The position numbers and the translations under genes are program-made. From contig NZ_JAFCJM010000030.1 of the NCBI RefSeq assembly GCF_018130955.1, positions 26,394 through 90,393 of the forward strand: a stretch of DNA of 64,000 nucleotides, written 5' to 3'. Positions 8,853 through 18,321 of this stretch are shown one piece after another. Position 1 is the stretch's first letter, and each line of letters opens with the position of its first letter. This DNA is from Bradyrhizobium liaoningense. GTDB lineage: Bacteria; Pseudomonadota; Alphaproteobacteria; Rhizobiales; Xanthobacteraceae. The notes beneath the pieces are model-generated. The model was not told the DNA's origin, searched no databases, and saw nothing but the letters and a program-made list of their open reading frames with translations.

Positions 8853-11800
8853 ATGCTGGATAATGAGCCGAGGGCGAAGACCGAAGGCAGCCTGAAGGAT
8901 TGGCTCGAAAGCATCGGTCTTGGCCAATATGCCGAACTTTTCGCCGAGCACCGCGTCGATCTCGACGTCATTCCCGACCTGACCGACGCCGATCTGGTCG
9001 AGCTCGGCCTGCCGCTCGGCGATCGCAAACGCCTGCAGCGCGGCATCGCGACGCTGTTTCAGGCCCCCGCGGCGGAGCTCCCGGTTGCCCCGGTGCACGC
9101 CCAGCCGCGGCCTGAGGTCGGCGCCGAACGGCGGCAGCTCACCACCATGTTCTGCGACATGGTCGATTCCACCGGGCTCTCCGCCCAGTTCGATCCCGAA
9201 GACGTGCGCGACATGATCGCGAGCTTTCGCGAAACCTGCGTCCGGGTGGTCAAGCACTATGAGGGTTTTGCCGCCCGCTATGTCGGCGATGGCATTTTGG
9301 TCTATTTCGGCTATCCGACCGCGCATGAGGACGACGCCGAGCGCGCGGTGCGCGCCGGCCTCGAGATCGTGCGGGTGCTGTCGAGCGCCCGCGCCATCGA
9401 GCCGCGCGGCGCGATCAGCCATGCGCCGGCGGTGCGCATCGGGATTGCGACCGGCCTCGTCGTGGTCGGAGACCTCGTCGGTCCCGGGACCGAGGAGCGC
9501 GATTCCGCAGTCGGAGAGACCGTGAACCTCGCGGCGCGGCTGCAGGGCCTCGCACCGCCGAACGGCGTCGTCATCTCTTCGTCGACGCAGGCGCTGTTGA
9601 AGGGGAAGTTCGATTACCGCAATCTCGGCGCCCATCCGCTGAAAGGGATTGCCGAGAAGGCACAGGCCTGGCACGTGGTGCGAGCGACGCGGGTCGAGAC
9701 CCGCTTTGCCGCGGCCATGGGCTCGAAGCTGACGCCGCACGTCAATCGCGAGGAGGAGATCGCGCTCCTGACGGCGCGCTGGCAGCAGGCCAAGGACGGC
9801 GACGGCCAGGTCGTCGTGCTGTTCGGCGAGCCCGGCATCGGGAAGTCGCGCATCATCCAGGAGATTTTTGAGCGGCTCGGCGGCGATCGTCACGGGCACG
9901 TCTCGTTCCAATGCTCGCCCTACTACACCTCGACCGCGTTCTATCCCTTCATCGAACAGTTGAAATTCTCGCTCGGGCTCGATCGCGAGGACGCGTCCGC
10001 GCTGTCGCTGTCGAGCCTGGAAGCGGCGGTCGCGCAGGCCAATGTCGAGGTCGAGCAGGTGACGCCGCTGTTCGCAGCGCTCTTGTCGCTCCCGAGCGGC
10101 GACCGCTACCAGCCGCTCGAACTGTCGCCGCAGCAGCAGAAGGACGCGACCGTCTCCGCTCTGGTCAATCACCTTGTCGGGCTTGCGAATGACCAGCCGC
10201 TGGTCGCCGTCTTCGAGGATCTGCACTGGATCGACCCGACCTCGCGGGAGGTCATCGACCTCCTCGTCGACAAAGTCCAGAACAAGCCGATCCTAGTCAT
10301 CATCACGGCGCGCTCGGAATTCCAGCCGAGCTGGAACGCGCATTCGCACATCACGACACTGATGCTGAACCGCCTCAGCCGGCAGCTCCGTGCCACCCTC
10401 GTTGAACGCGTCGCCGGCAGCCGCGAATTGCCCAAGGAGGTCGTCGAGGAGATCATCGTCAAGACCGACGGCGTGCCGCTGTTCGTGGAGGAACTGACCA
10501 AGACCGTGCTCGAATCCAACCTGTTGACCGAACGGCACGGCCGCTACGTGCTGTCGGGCCCGTGGCGGCAGCTCGCGATCCCCGCCACGCTGACGGATTC
10601 GCTGATGGCGCGCCTCGACCGCATGGGTCCGTTCAAGAAGATCGCGCAGATCGGCGCCACCATCGGCCGCGAGTTCTCCTACGAGACGCTGCAGACCGTC
10701 GCCGACGCGCCGGCAGACCAGATCGAGGCTGCGCTCAATCATCTGGAGGAGGCGGGCCTCATCATCCGCCGCGGCCATCCGCCCGACGCGCTCTATTCCT
10801 TCAAGCACGTGATGATCCAGAATGCCGCGCATGCGAGCCTGTTGCACAGCGAGCGGCGCAAGCTGCATTCGCGGATCGCGCAGGTGCTGGCGCAGATGTA
10901 TCCGGAGAAGACCGAGCGCGAGCCCGAGCTGCTCGCCCATCATCTGACCGAGTCCGGCCAGAGCGAACCGGCCGCGAGCTTCTGGCTCAAGGCCGGCAAG
11001 CATGCCGCCCGCGCCGGTGCCAATCTGGAGGCGATCGGTCATCTCAGGCGCGGGCTCGGCGTGGTCCAGGCCAATGCCCGCATGCAGGGCGCCGACGAGA
11101 TGGAGCTCGAGCTGCGCGTCGCGCTCGGCAATTCGCTGATCGCCGCCAAGGGCTACGCGGTCCAGGAGGTCGAGGAGAACTACATCCGTGCGCTCGAGCT
11201 CGGCCACCAGCTCGACGACGAGGAGAAGACTTTTGCGGCGACGCGCGGCCTCTGGGTCTGCCATTTCATCCGCGCCGATCTCACCCGCGCGCATGATCTC
11301 AGCGTCGAGCTGTTGAAGTTCGCCAAGCGCGAGCGGTCGAACGAGCGGGCGCTGCCGGCGCAGCAGACCGGCTATCTGATCGAGGCGCACCGCGCGATCG
11401 CGATGACCATGCTCTATCGCGGCCGCTTTGCGGCCTCGCAGCACCATCTGCATCGCTGCATCAATCTCTACAGCCCCGACCTGCACAGCGATCTGATGGA
11501 GCGCCACGGCACCGATCCCGGCGTCGTGTCGCTGTCCTATCTCGGCTATCTCCTGTGGTTCCTCGGCCGTCCGGATGCCGCGCGCCAGCACAGCGAGCAG
11601 GCCATCGCCAATGCGGAGAAGATCCGCCATCCCTTCACGCTCGCCTTCGCGCTCGTGTTCGGCGCCTATCTCTGCCAGCACTTACGCGACGTCGAAGGCA
11701 CCCGGGACCATGCCAACCGCGCCATGATCATCGCCTCCGAGCACAACTTCCTGCACTGGAAGCAGCAGGCGGCGATTCTGCGCGGCTGGGCGCTGACGCA

Positions 11801-12314
11801 GCTCGGCGAGATCGACGAGGGGCTGAGCCAGATGCGGCTCGGGCTCGACGAATACGAGGCGATGGATTCCTGGCTCGCCGGCTGCTGGTTCAAGTGCCTG
11901 CTGGCGGAAGCCTATGCCAAGGCGGGCCTGCGCGATGCCGCCTTGCGCGCACTCGACGGCGCGCTTGCGGTCGCGAGGCGTACGGGCGATCACTCTTATC
12001 TCGCCGAAGTCTATCGCTTGCAGGGCGAGATCACGCTCGCCGAGGGCGGCACGGCCTCGCTGCGCGACGCCGAGGATTTGTTCGAGCTCTCGCTCGACAT
12101 CGCCCGCAAGCAGAGCGCGCTGAGCTGGGAGCTCCGGACCGCGATCAGCCTGGCGCGGCTGTGGCGCGATGGCGGCAAACGCGAGCAGGCGGCGGGCCTG
12201 CTGGTGCCGGTCGTGGCCCAATTCAGCGAAGGTTTCCTCACGCCGGACCTGAAGCAGGCCGCGCAGTTGCTGCGCGACGTCGAGGCCGGCCAGCACGTCG
12301 ATCCCGTGAAATGA
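8853..12314 (+). CDS. SAM domain / class III cyclase / AAA ATPase / TPR protein
   Basis: This 1153-aa protein has an N-terminal SAM domain at about 10-70 (LKDWLESIGLGQYAELFAEH). A class III nucleotide cyclase domain follows at about 95-270, with both metal-binding Asp regions (FCDMVDSTG, YVGDGILVYFG) and VNLAARLQ. Next is a STAND-like ATPase with Walker A GEPGIGKSR near 335 and a Walker B-like VFEDLHWID. The C-terminus is long and helical with TPR-like repeats (about 650-1150). It is cytosolic with no membrane segment. Such proteins couple a binding signal sensed by TPR/ATPase parts to cAMP output, but the ligand is unknown. The ATG at 8853 has a GGCGGAA site. Its stop overlaps the next gene as ATGA. 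It diverges from the NRPS across 139 bp. Confidence 0.88.
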   Translation: MLDNEPRAKTEGSLKDWLESIGLGQYAELFAEHRVDLDVIPDLTDADLVELGLPLGDRKRLQRGIATLFQAPAAELPVAPVHAQPRPEVGAERRQLTTMFCDMVDSTGLSAQFDPEDVRDMIASFRETCVRVVKHYEGFAARYVGDGILVYFGYPTAHEDDAERAVRAGLEIVRVLSSARAIEPRGAISHAPAVRIGIATGLVVVGDLVGPGTEERDSAVGETVNLAARLQGLAPPNGVVISSSTQALLKGKFDYRNLGAHPLKGIAEKAQAWHVVRATRVETRFAAAMGSKLTPHVNREEEIALLTARWQQAKDGDGQVVVLFGEPGIGKSRIIQEIFERLGGDRHGHVSFQCSPYYTSTAFYPFIEQLKFSLGLDREDASALSLSSLEAAVAQANVEVEQVTPLFAALLSLPSGDRYQPLELSPQQQKDATVSALVNHLVGLANDQPLVAVFEDLHWIDPTSREVIDLLVDKVQNKPILVIITARSEFQPSWNAHSHITTLMLNRLSRQLRATLVERVAGSRELPKEVVEEIIVKTDGVPLFVEELTKTVLESNLLTERHGRYVLSGPWRQLAIPATLTDSLMARLDRMGPFKKIAQIGATIGREFSYETLQTVADAPADQIEAALNHLEEAGLIIRRGHPPDALYSFKHVMIQNAAHASLLHSERRKLHSRIAQVLAQMYPEKTEREPELLAHHLTESGQSEPAASFWLKAGKHAARAGANLEAIGHLRRGLGVVQANARMQGADEMELELRVALGNSLIAAKGYAVQEVEENYIRALELGHQLDDEEKTFAATRGLWVCHFIRADLTRAHDLSVELLKFAKRERSNERALPAQQTGYLIEAHRAIAMTMLYRGRFAASQHHLHRCINLYSPDLHSDLMERHGTDPGVVSLSYLGYLLWFLGRPDAARQHSEQAIANAEKIRHPFTLAFALVFGAYLCQHLRDVEGTRDHANRAMIIASEHNFLHWKQQAAILRGWALTQLGEIDEGLSQMRLGLDEYEAMDSWLAGCWFKCLLAEAYAKAGLRDAALRALDGALAVARRTGDHSYLAEVYRLQGEITLAEGGTASLRDAEDLFELSLDIARKQSALSWELRTAISLARLWRDGGKREQAAGLLVPVVAQFSEGFLTPDLKQAAQLLRDVEAGQHVDPVK

Positions 12315-13102
12315 GCGAACTGGCCGTCGCGCGTCAGCGCTATGCCGAGCTGATCGGCAAGCGCGAGCGGATTTCTTCGTCGCGTCTGCTCGCAGCGCTG
12401 GCGGCGGTCCCGCGGGAAATCTTTCTCGCCAAGGGCCCGTGGCGGATCAAGCGCGAGACGGCCCGGAACTATCGTCTCACGCCGGACGCCGACCCGATCC
12501 ATCTCTATGACGACGTGCTGGTGGCGATCGACGCGCGCCGCAAGCTCGACACTGGATTGCCGAGCCTGTGGGCGCATTTCATCGACGTCCTCGACATCGG
12601 TGTGAAGCAGCGCGTGGTGCAGGTCGGCTGCGGGCTCGGTTATTTCTCCGCCGTGCTGTCAGAAATGGTCGGGCCGAAGGGCAAGGTCATCGCGATCGAA
12701 TGCGACGACAAGCTCGCAAAGCGCGCGACCGCCAATCTTCAGGCCTATGGCAATGTCGAGGTCATCAACGGCGACGGCGTCGGCGACATCGGCGGACCCG
12801 CCGACGCGATCATCGTCCATGCCGGCTTCTCGCATCCGCATCCGCTCTGGCTCGACGCGCTGCGCCCGAAGGGACGCCTCCTGGTGCCGCTGACGCAGCG
12901 CGACCGCGAAGGCACCGTGATGAAGATCGTGCGCCGGGGCAAAGGTTTCGAGGCCGACGCCGTCAGGCAGATCCGGATATTTCCCGGCCAGGGCCGCGGC
13001 GCAACCGCGCTCGACGACCGAGTCGCGGATTGGTGGGAGCGCGCCTCCGCGCTCGCGCCGCTGCGCTTCCGCAGGCTCGAGCAGGGGCTGCCGTCGGATT
13101 GA
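12311..13102 (+). CDS. Protein-L-isoaspartate O-methyltransferase-like SAM methyltransferase
   Basis: This 263-aa protein begins with a helical N-terminus containing VPREIFL, as in PIMT proteins. A Rossmann core follows with the SAM-binding VVQVGCGLGYFSAVLSEMVG, an acidic strand end (VIAIECDD) and NVEVINGDGVGDIGG, then RPKGRLLVPLTQRDREG. PIMT enzymes repair isoaspartyl residues in damaged proteins. Divergent members methylate other substrates, so the substrate is not certain. The start overlaps the cyclase stop (ATGA), so the two are probably co-translated. Confidence 0.8.
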   Translation: MSELAVARQRYAELIGKRERISSSRLLAALAAVPREIFLAKGPWRIKRETARNYRLTPDADPIHLYDDVLVAIDARRKLDTGLPSLWAHFIDVLDIGVKQRVVQVGCGLGYFSAVLSEMVGPKGKVIAIECDDKLAKRATANLQAYGNVEVINGDGVGDIGGPADAIIVHAGFSHPHPLWLDALRPKGRLLVPLTQRDREGTVMKIVRRGKGFEADAVRQIRIFPGQGRGATALDDRVADWWERASALAPLRFRRLEQGLPSD

Positions 13103-13154
13103 AGAAGCGGCGCTTTCGCGGGGAATGACCGCGTTGTCTGGGGCGCGGGCATCC

Positions 13155-13191
13155 ATCTCATAATGTGAAGTGAGTTCCTTCATTGTGAGAT
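13155..13191. promoter_or_regulatory. Inverted repeat upstream of aroE (candidate operator)
   Basis: The arms ATCTCATAATG and CATTGTGAGAT are complementary at 10 of 11 positions around a 15-nt spacer. The element lies about 80 bp before the aroE start, where a repressor or activator would bind. It lacks a T tract, so it is less likely to be a terminator for the preceding gene. Confidence 0.45.
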
Positions 13192-13269
13192 TCTGATTGC
13201 GTGCCGAAACCATTGCCACTAAGAGTCTTGGACAGTTGACCAAGAACGCTCTGAGGATGGGATCGCTGC

Positions 13270-14112
13270 ATGTCGCGTGCAAATGGATTCGGCCTGGCCG
13301 GCATCATCGGAATGCCCGTCGCTCATTCGCGCTCGCCGACGATTCATAATTTCTGGCTGAACGCACACGGCATCCGCGGCGTCTACGTTCCGCTCGCGGT
13401 TGCACCGGAGCGCTTGAAGGAGGCGTTGCCCGGTCTCGCCGCGCTCGGCTTTCGCGGCTGCAACGTCACCATGCCGCACAAGCAGATGGCGATGTCGCTC
13501 CTCCATCGCGTCAACGACACTGCGCGCCGCATCGGTGCGGTCAACACCATCGTGGTCGAGGAGGACGGCACGCTGTCCGGCTTCAACAATGACGGCAATG
13601 GATTCGTCCAGAGCCTGCGCGACGCGAAAGCGGATTGGCGCGCGGACGAGGGGCCGATCCTGCTGTTAGGGGCCGGCGGCGCCTCGCGTGCGGTGGTCGT
13701 GGCGCTTCTGGAAAACGGCGCCTCGCGGATCATGATCGCCAACCGCACGGCCGAGAAGGCCGAGGCGCTAGCCAAGGAATTCGGTGCCGCCGTCAGCACC
13801 GTCGACTGGGCAGATCGCGCGGCGGCGCTTTCTGACAAGGCGCTGGTGGTGAACTGCACGGACCGCGGCATGGTAGGCAAACCCGCGCTCGACATCGATC
13901 TGTCGCGGCTGAATTCGGCAACGCTGGTTGCGGATCTCATCTACACGCCGCTCGAAACGCCGTTCCTGGCCGAGGCGCGTGCGCGGGGATGCATGACCGT
14001 GAACGGGCTCGGCCTGCTGCTGAACCAGGCGCGGATCGCGTTCAAGGCCTGGTTTGGCGTTATGCCCGATGTGACGCCCGAGCTCATCACGGCGATCAAG
14101 GCGACGTTCTGA
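13270..14112 (+). CDS. aroE: Shikimate dehydrogenase
   Basis: This 280-aa enzyme would reduce 3-dehydroshikimate with NADPH, or act in reverse on quinate/shikimate. The substrate motif SRSPTIHNFWL, the catalytic Lys in NVTMPHKQM, AVNTIV, FNNDGNGF and the nucleotide-binding GAGGASRAVVVALL are all present, and VNGLGLLLNQA closes the substrate site. Where family members usually have N-x-T-x-x-G-M, this reads NCTDRGM, a mild deviation. The gene is followed by a metal-dependent hydrolase and an ABC binding protein rather than other aro genes, so it may be a catabolic paralogue rather than the biosynthetic housekeeping copy. That is inference. Confidence 0.88.
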   Translation: MSRANGFGLAGIIGMPVAHSRSPTIHNFWLNAHGIRGVYVPLAVAPERLKEALPGLAALGFRGCNVTMPHKQMAMSLLHRVNDTARRIGAVNTIVVEEDGTLSGFNNDGNGFVQSLRDAKADWRADEGPILLLGAGGASRAVVVALLENGASRIMIANRTAEKAEALAKEFGAAVSTVDWADRAAALSDKALVVNCTDRGMVGKPALDIDLSRLNSATLVADLIYTPLETPFLAEARARGCMTVNGLGLLLNQARIAFKAWFGVMPDVTPELITAIKATF

Positions 14113-14137
14113 GGCCTCAGTCGGGGAGCTAGCGACC

Positions 14138-14986
14138 ATGACCCTGCCGGCGTGCCCAAAAATCGATTGCCATATCCACGCCATCGATCCTGTTCGCTTT
14201 CCCTATGCCGACGACACGCCCTATCGTCCGAGCGGACAGGAGATCGCGCCTGCCGCGCAGCTCCTGCGCGTGTTCGATGCCTTCGACGTCAGGCACGCGC
14301 TGATCGTTGCGACCAACACCAGCTATGGCAGCGACAGCCGCATCCTGCTCGACACGCTCGAGCAGGGAGGAGGCCGATTCAAGGGCGTCGCGGTCGTAGA
14401 TAACGACGTCGATATCAGGGAGCTGGAGCGGCTCAACGCGGCCGGTGTCATCGGCGTCGCCTACAACGTGCCATTCCACGGCGCCGACTATTATCGCCGC
14501 ACTGCTGGCCTTCTCGACAAGCTCGAAAGCCTCGGCCTGTTCCTGCAGATCCAGGTCGAGAACGACCAGTTGCTCGCGCTGCTGCCGCTAATCGAGGCAT
14601 CCCGCGTGCGCCTCGTGATCGATCATTGCGGCCGGCCGCAGGTCACGCAGGGCGTGGCGGGCAAGGCGTTTCAGACGTTGCTCGCACTCGGCCGAGAACG
14701 CGATGCCCATGTCAAGCTGTCCGGCTACTACAAGTTCTCGCAGCGGGCCTACCCCTACGAGGACGCCTGGCCTTTCATCGCAGCGCTGGTCGAGGCCTTC
14801 ACGCTCGATCGCTGCGTCTGGGGCTCGGATTATCCGTTCCTGCGCGCACCCGAACGGCTCGATTACGGGCCGCTGCTCACGGTGCTGAGCCGGCTGTTTC
14901 CGGATCCGGACGATCAGCACCGGCTCTTGTGGCGGACGCCGGCGCGACTGCTCGGCTTTTCGAGCGACGCCGATCAATCAAGATAA
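14138..14986 (+). CDS. Amidohydrolase-family metal-dependent hydrolase
   Basis: This 282-aa TIM-barrel hydrolase is of the 2-pyrone-4,6-dicarboxylate hydrolase / amidohydrolase-2 type. The metal-binding IDCHIHAIDP opens the barrel. LVIDHCGRPQVTQG and VWGSDYPFLRA supply the usual His and the catalytic Asp near the end. Relatives hydrolyse lactones or decarboxylate aromatic acids, and the substrate here is unknown. It starts 25 bp after aroE with a GGGGAG site and runs on to the ABC binding-protein gene 24 bp later. The three probably form one transcript for uptake and breakdown of an aromatic or cyclic acid. Confidence 0.82.
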   Translation: MTLPACPKIDCHIHAIDPVRFPYADDTPYRPSGQEIAPAAQLLRVFDAFDVRHALIVATNTSYGSDSRILLDTLEQGGGRFKGVAVVDNDVDIRELERLNAAGVIGVAYNVPFHGADYYRRTAGLLDKLESLGLFLQIQVENDQLLALLPLIEASRVRLVIDHCGRPQVTQGVAGKAFQTLLALGRERDAHVKLSGYYKFSQRAYPYEDAWPFIAALVEAFTLDRCVWGSDYPFLRAPERLDYGPLLTVLSRLFPDPDDQHRLLWRTPARLLGFSSDADQSR

Positions 14987-15010
14987 GAAATACCAGGGAG
15001 GGAGTACGTC

Positions 15011-16165
15011 ATGAGGCAGTCTCGTTACTTGATCGGCGCGGCCGTCGTCGCATCGCTGTGGACCGGGCTCGCGCAGGCGCAGACCACGGTCTACATCCCC
15101 GACGTCGTCGAACTCTCCGGCCCCGGCGCTGTCTCCGGCACCAACTGGCGCGACGGCGTCGTGCTTGCAATCGACGAGATCAACGCCGCCGGCGGCATTT
15201 TGGGCCGCAAGATCGAGAGCGAGCATCTCGACACCCAGAGCAATCCCGGCATCTCGCGCGCGCAGGTGCAAAAGGTCCTGGACAAGGAGCCCTACGTCGT
15301 CCTCGGCCCGATCTATTCCGGTTCGGTCAAGGTCAACATGGCGCTGACACAAGCCGCCGAGGTGCCGCAGATCGTCGGCGCAGAAGCCGCGGACATCACC
15401 ACGCAGGGCAATCCCTGGGTGTTCCGCACCGCGTTCGGCCAGCAATTCTCGATGCCGAAAATCGCCAGCTATCTCCACGACAAGCTCAAGGTGAAGACGG
15501 TTGCGCTGGTTTGGGTCAACAACGATTTCGGCAAGGGGGGCCACGACAACTTCTTGAAGGAGATGAAGGCGCGCGGCATCGACATCGCGGCTGACATCTC
15601 TACCGAGCAGGGCCAGGTCGATTTTGGCTCCGACATCATCAAGCTGAAGGGCGCCAAGGCCGATGCCGTCTTCGTCTATACCAATGAAGAGGAGAGCGCC
15701 CGCTTCCTGATCGAGGCGAAGCGGCAGGGGTTGTCGACGCCGTTGTTCGGCGAGACCACGCTGCTCAGCCAGAAAGTGGTCGATCTCGCCGGCCCCGCGG
15801 CCAACGGCGTGCGCGGCCATGTCGGGCTCAGCGCCGATGCACCCGTGCCGGCGATCCAGGAGTTCGCGAAGAAGTTTTCCGCGCGCTACAAATACTGGCC
15901 CGATCACAACGGCATCAAGGGCTACACCGCCGTCTATCTCGTCAAATACGTCACCGAAAAGCTCGGCAAGTTCGACCGCAAGGCTTTCGGTGCAACGATG
16001 AAGGGCCTGACGCTGATGCTGGACAAGGCCCCTGGCATGCTGATGGAAGCAAGCTGGGACCAGAACGGCGACATCGACCGCGCCAGCTTTCTGGCCGAGA
16101 TCGTCGACGGCAAGCAGAAGATCGTCGAGATGCTGCCGAAGCTGAAGGCGGCGAAGACGGAGTGA
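15011..16165 (+). CDS. ABC transporter substrate-binding protein, branched-chain amino acid type
   Basis: This 384-aa periplasmic protein has a signal peptide (MRQSRYLIGAAVVASLWTGL, ending in AQA). It then shows the LivJ/LivK-like two-lobe fold: ELSGPGAVSGTNWRDGVVLAIDEINAAGGILGRKIE, a typical N-lobe opening, and later VYTNEEESARFLIEAKRQG. A GGAGGGAG site precedes the ATG. No permease or ATPase gene follows, because the next genes are convergent. It is therefore an orphan binding protein that must use a transporter encoded elsewhere. Clustering with aroE and the hydrolase suggests a small aromatic or cyclic acid ligand (inference). Confidence 0.88.
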   Translation: MRQSRYLIGAAVVASLWTGLAQAQTTVYIPDVVELSGPGAVSGTNWRDGVVLAIDEINAAGGILGRKIESEHLDTQSNPGISRAQVQKVLDKEPYVVLGPIYSGSVKVNMALTQAAEVPQIVGAEAADITTQGNPWVFRTAFGQQFSMPKIASYLHDKLKVKTVALVWVNNDFGKGGHDNFLKEMKARGIDIAADISTEQGQVDFGSDIIKLKGAKADAVFVYTNEEESARFLIEAKRQGLSTPLFGETTLLSQKVVDLAGPAANGVRGHVGLSADAPVPAIQEFAKKFSARYKYWPDHNGIKGYTAVYLVKYVTEKLGKFDRKAFGATMKGLTLMLDKAPGMLMEASWDQNGDIDRASFLAEIVDGKQKIVEMLPKLKAAKTE

Positions 16166-16221
16166 GCGGGAGCACGGTCTGGGTGCGGCTGGCCATGTCG
16201 AGAATGAGCTCGCGCACTGGT

Positions 16222-17322
16222 TCACGAAAACCGTTCAAGATCCGACTTGAGCGCGACCAGGAAGCGTGCGGCTTCGCCGCCCGTCACGACGCGATGGTCA
16301 AAGGTCAATGACAGCGGCAGGACGCGTCGCACCGCGGGCTGGCCGCGGTGCGCGACCACCGCTTGGTAAATCCGGCCGGCACCGACGATGGCCGTCTGCG
16401 GCGGCACGATGATCAGATTGGCGAAGCGGCCGCCGATCATTCCGAAATTCGACAGCGTAATGGTGGCGCCGCGCAGCTCTTCCGGGGGGATCGACCGCGC
16501 GATTGCATCCGCCCGCAGGCGGTCCAGTCCGGCCCGCAAGTCCGAGACCTCGCGTGCCGCGACGTCGCGCAGCACGGGAACGATGAGGCCGCCCTCGGTG
16601 TCGACGGCGATGCCGAGGTCGATGCGCTCGATCAATCGCCGTTCTCCCGTGCCGGAATGATACCAGGCATTGAGAGCGGGCTCGGCCTTGCAGGCAGCTG
16701 CAATTGCCCGTGTCAGTCGGATCGTCACATCCTCTCCCGTTGGCCAATCATCGATGTCGGCCTCATCGGTCACTGAAGCAGGGACGATTTCGGCATGGGA
16801 TTGGGCCATGCGTTGCGCCATCGCCCGCCGCATCCCGCGCAGGGGTTCGGCGGGCCCTGTCAGGGACTTGCCCCGCGCAGCGCGCTCGACGTCTGCGCGC
16901 GTGATGATGCCGGCGGGGCCCGTGCCCTCGACGAGCTCGAGAGCGACGCCGAGCTTTTGCGCAAGCGCTCGCACCGCTGGAAACGCCTGAGGCTGTTGCG
17001 TAGCTCGTTGCGCGGAAGGGAATGCTGGGGCGGCTTCGGTTTCGCCACCGGCGAGCTCGCCGACGATTGTGCCGGTATCCTGTTCGGCGCCCTCTGCAAA
17101 CTCGACCAATGGCGCGCCGACCTTCACGATATCTCCCTTCGTACCGAACAGATGTGCGATACGCCCACTCGACGGCGATGGTATCTCGACGACCGCCTTG
17201 TCGGTCTCGACGGAGACGAGCGGCTGATCGGTGACGACGTGATCGCCTTCGCTGACATACCAGCTGACGATCTCCGCCTCCTCAAGACCTTCGCCAAGAT
17301 CCGGCAGCGTGAACTGGCGCAT
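16222..17322 (-). CDS. 2-oxoacid dehydrogenase E2, dihydrolipoamide acyltransferase
   Basis: This 366-aa protein has one lipoyl domain at 1-80 with the lipoylated Lys in VETDKAVVEIPSP. A short linker leads to a peripheral subunit-binding domain (AVRALAQKLGVALELVEGTGPAGIITRADVE, about 117-148) and a catalytic acyltransferase core ending in LSLTFDHRVVTGGEAARFL, with the active His-Arg. It passes the acyl group from E1 to CoA. It is the third gene of an E1alpha-E1beta-E2 set on the minus strand. No E3 (lipoamide dehydrogenase) gene follows. Whether the substrate is pyruvate, branched-chain oxoacids or acetoin is not resolved by sequence alone. Confidence 0.9.
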   Translation of the reverse strand: MRQFTLPDLGEGLEEAEIVSWYVSEGDHVVTDQPLVSVETDKAVVEIPSPSSGRIAHLFGTKGDIVKVGAPLVEFAEGAEQDTGTIVGELAGGETEAAPAFPSAQRATQQPQAFPAVRALAQKLGVALELVEGTGPAGIITRADVERAARGKSLTGPAEPLRGMRRAMAQRMAQSHAEIVPASVTDEADIDDWPTGEDVTIRLTRAIAAACKAEPALNAWYHSGTGERRLIERIDLGIAVDTEGGLIVPVLRDVAAREVSDLRAGLDRLRADAIARSIPPEELRGATITLSNFGMIGGRFANLIIVPPQTAIVGAGRIYQAVVAHRGQPAVRRVLPLSLTFDHRVVTGGEAARFLVALKSDLERFS

Positions 17323-17340
17323 GGCTCATTTCCGGTAACA

Positions 17341-18321
17341 CTAGCTGAACTGGCAGACCTTGCGGGCCGCGGTCGCGATGCGCTCGACCGAAGGCATATA
17401 ATATTGCTCGAGGCGCGCCATCGGGATAACGGTGTCATAGCCGGTGACGCGGGTCACGGGTGCAAGCAGCGAAGGCAGGCTGCGCTCGGCGATATCAGCG
17501 GCGATCTCGGCTCCGAATCCGCTGGTGCGCGCCGCTTCATGCACGATGACGCAACGGCCGGTCTTTGCGATCGAACCGAGCAGTGTGCTTTCGTCGTAGG
17601 GCTTGAGGGTTGCGAGATCGATGACTTCCGCTGCGATCCCATCGGAAGCGAGCGTGTCAGCCGCGGCCGTGGTTTCCTTCAGCATCGCGCCCCAACTGAC
17701 CAGCGTGATGTCGCGGCCCGCCCGCATCACGAAGGCCCGATCGAGCGGCATCGATTCGCCATTGTCCTCCACCTCGCCCTTGGCCGCACGGTACAGGCGT
17801 GTCGGTTCCAGAAACACCACCGGATCGGGATCGCGGATCGCGGCGAGGAGAAGTCCATAGGCGCGTGCCGGCGACGAAGGGATGACGACGCGCAGGCCTG
17901 GAATATGGGCGAGCATCGCCTCGGTGCTTTCGGAATGATGCTCGGGTGCGCGAATGCCGGCCCCGTGTGGCGTGCGCAGGACCATCGGACAGGTGAGCCG
18001 TCCCTGGGTTCGGTTGCGCAACCGGGAAGCATGGTTCACGAGCTGATCCAGGCAGGGATAGATAAATCCCATGAATTGGATTTCGCCCACCGGTTTCAGT
18101 CCTTGCGCGGCCATGCCGACGCAGAGTCCGCTGATCAGGAGTTCGGCGAGCGGCGTATCGAGGACGCGCTCCGCGCCGAATCGCTTTTGCAGGCCTGCAG
18201 TCACACGGAAGACGCCTCCGTTGATGCCAACGTCTTCGCCAAGCACGACGACATCGGGATCCTCCTCCATCGCGCGTCCGAGGGCCAGATTGATGGCTTC
18301 GACCAATGTTGCCTCAGGCAT
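17341..18321 (-). CDS. 2-oxoacid dehydrogenase E1 component, beta subunit
   Basis: This 326-aa transketolase-like beta subunit is recognisable by VVVLGEDVGINGGVFRVTAGL, DTPLAELLISGLCVGMAAQG, PVGEIQFMGFIYPCLDQLVNHASRLRNRTQG, TPHGAGIRAPEHHSES and the C-terminal VTGYDTVIP. With the alpha subunit it decarboxylates a 2-oxoacid using thiamine diphosphate. The ATG at 18321 (MPEATLVEAIN) overlaps the alpha-subunit stop by 8 bp. Upstream in-frame sequence to 18456 is antisense-like and rejected. The E2 gene starts 18 bp downstream. Confidence 0.92.
   Translation of the reverse strand: MPEATLVEAINLALGRAMEEDPDVVVLGEDVGINGGVFRVTAGLQKRFGAERVLDTPLAELLISGLCVGMAAQGLKPVGEIQFMGFIYPCLDQLVNHASRLRNRTQGRLTCPMVLRTPHGAGIRAPEHHSESTEAMLAHIPGLRVVIPSSPARAYGLLLAAIRDPDPVVFLEPTRLYRAAKGEVEDNGESMPLDRAFVMRAGRDITLVSWGAMLKETTAAADTLASDGIAAEVIDLATLKPYDESTLLGSIAKTGRCVIVHEAARTSGFGAEIAADIAERSLPSLLAPVTRVTGYDTVIPMARLEQYYMPSVERIATAARKVCQFS

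Noticed and set aside
8706..10226. A 506-aa minus-strand ORF in the SAM/cyclase gene
   Set aside because: Antisense to the conserved cyclase and ATPase motifs; it is a GC-skew artefact.
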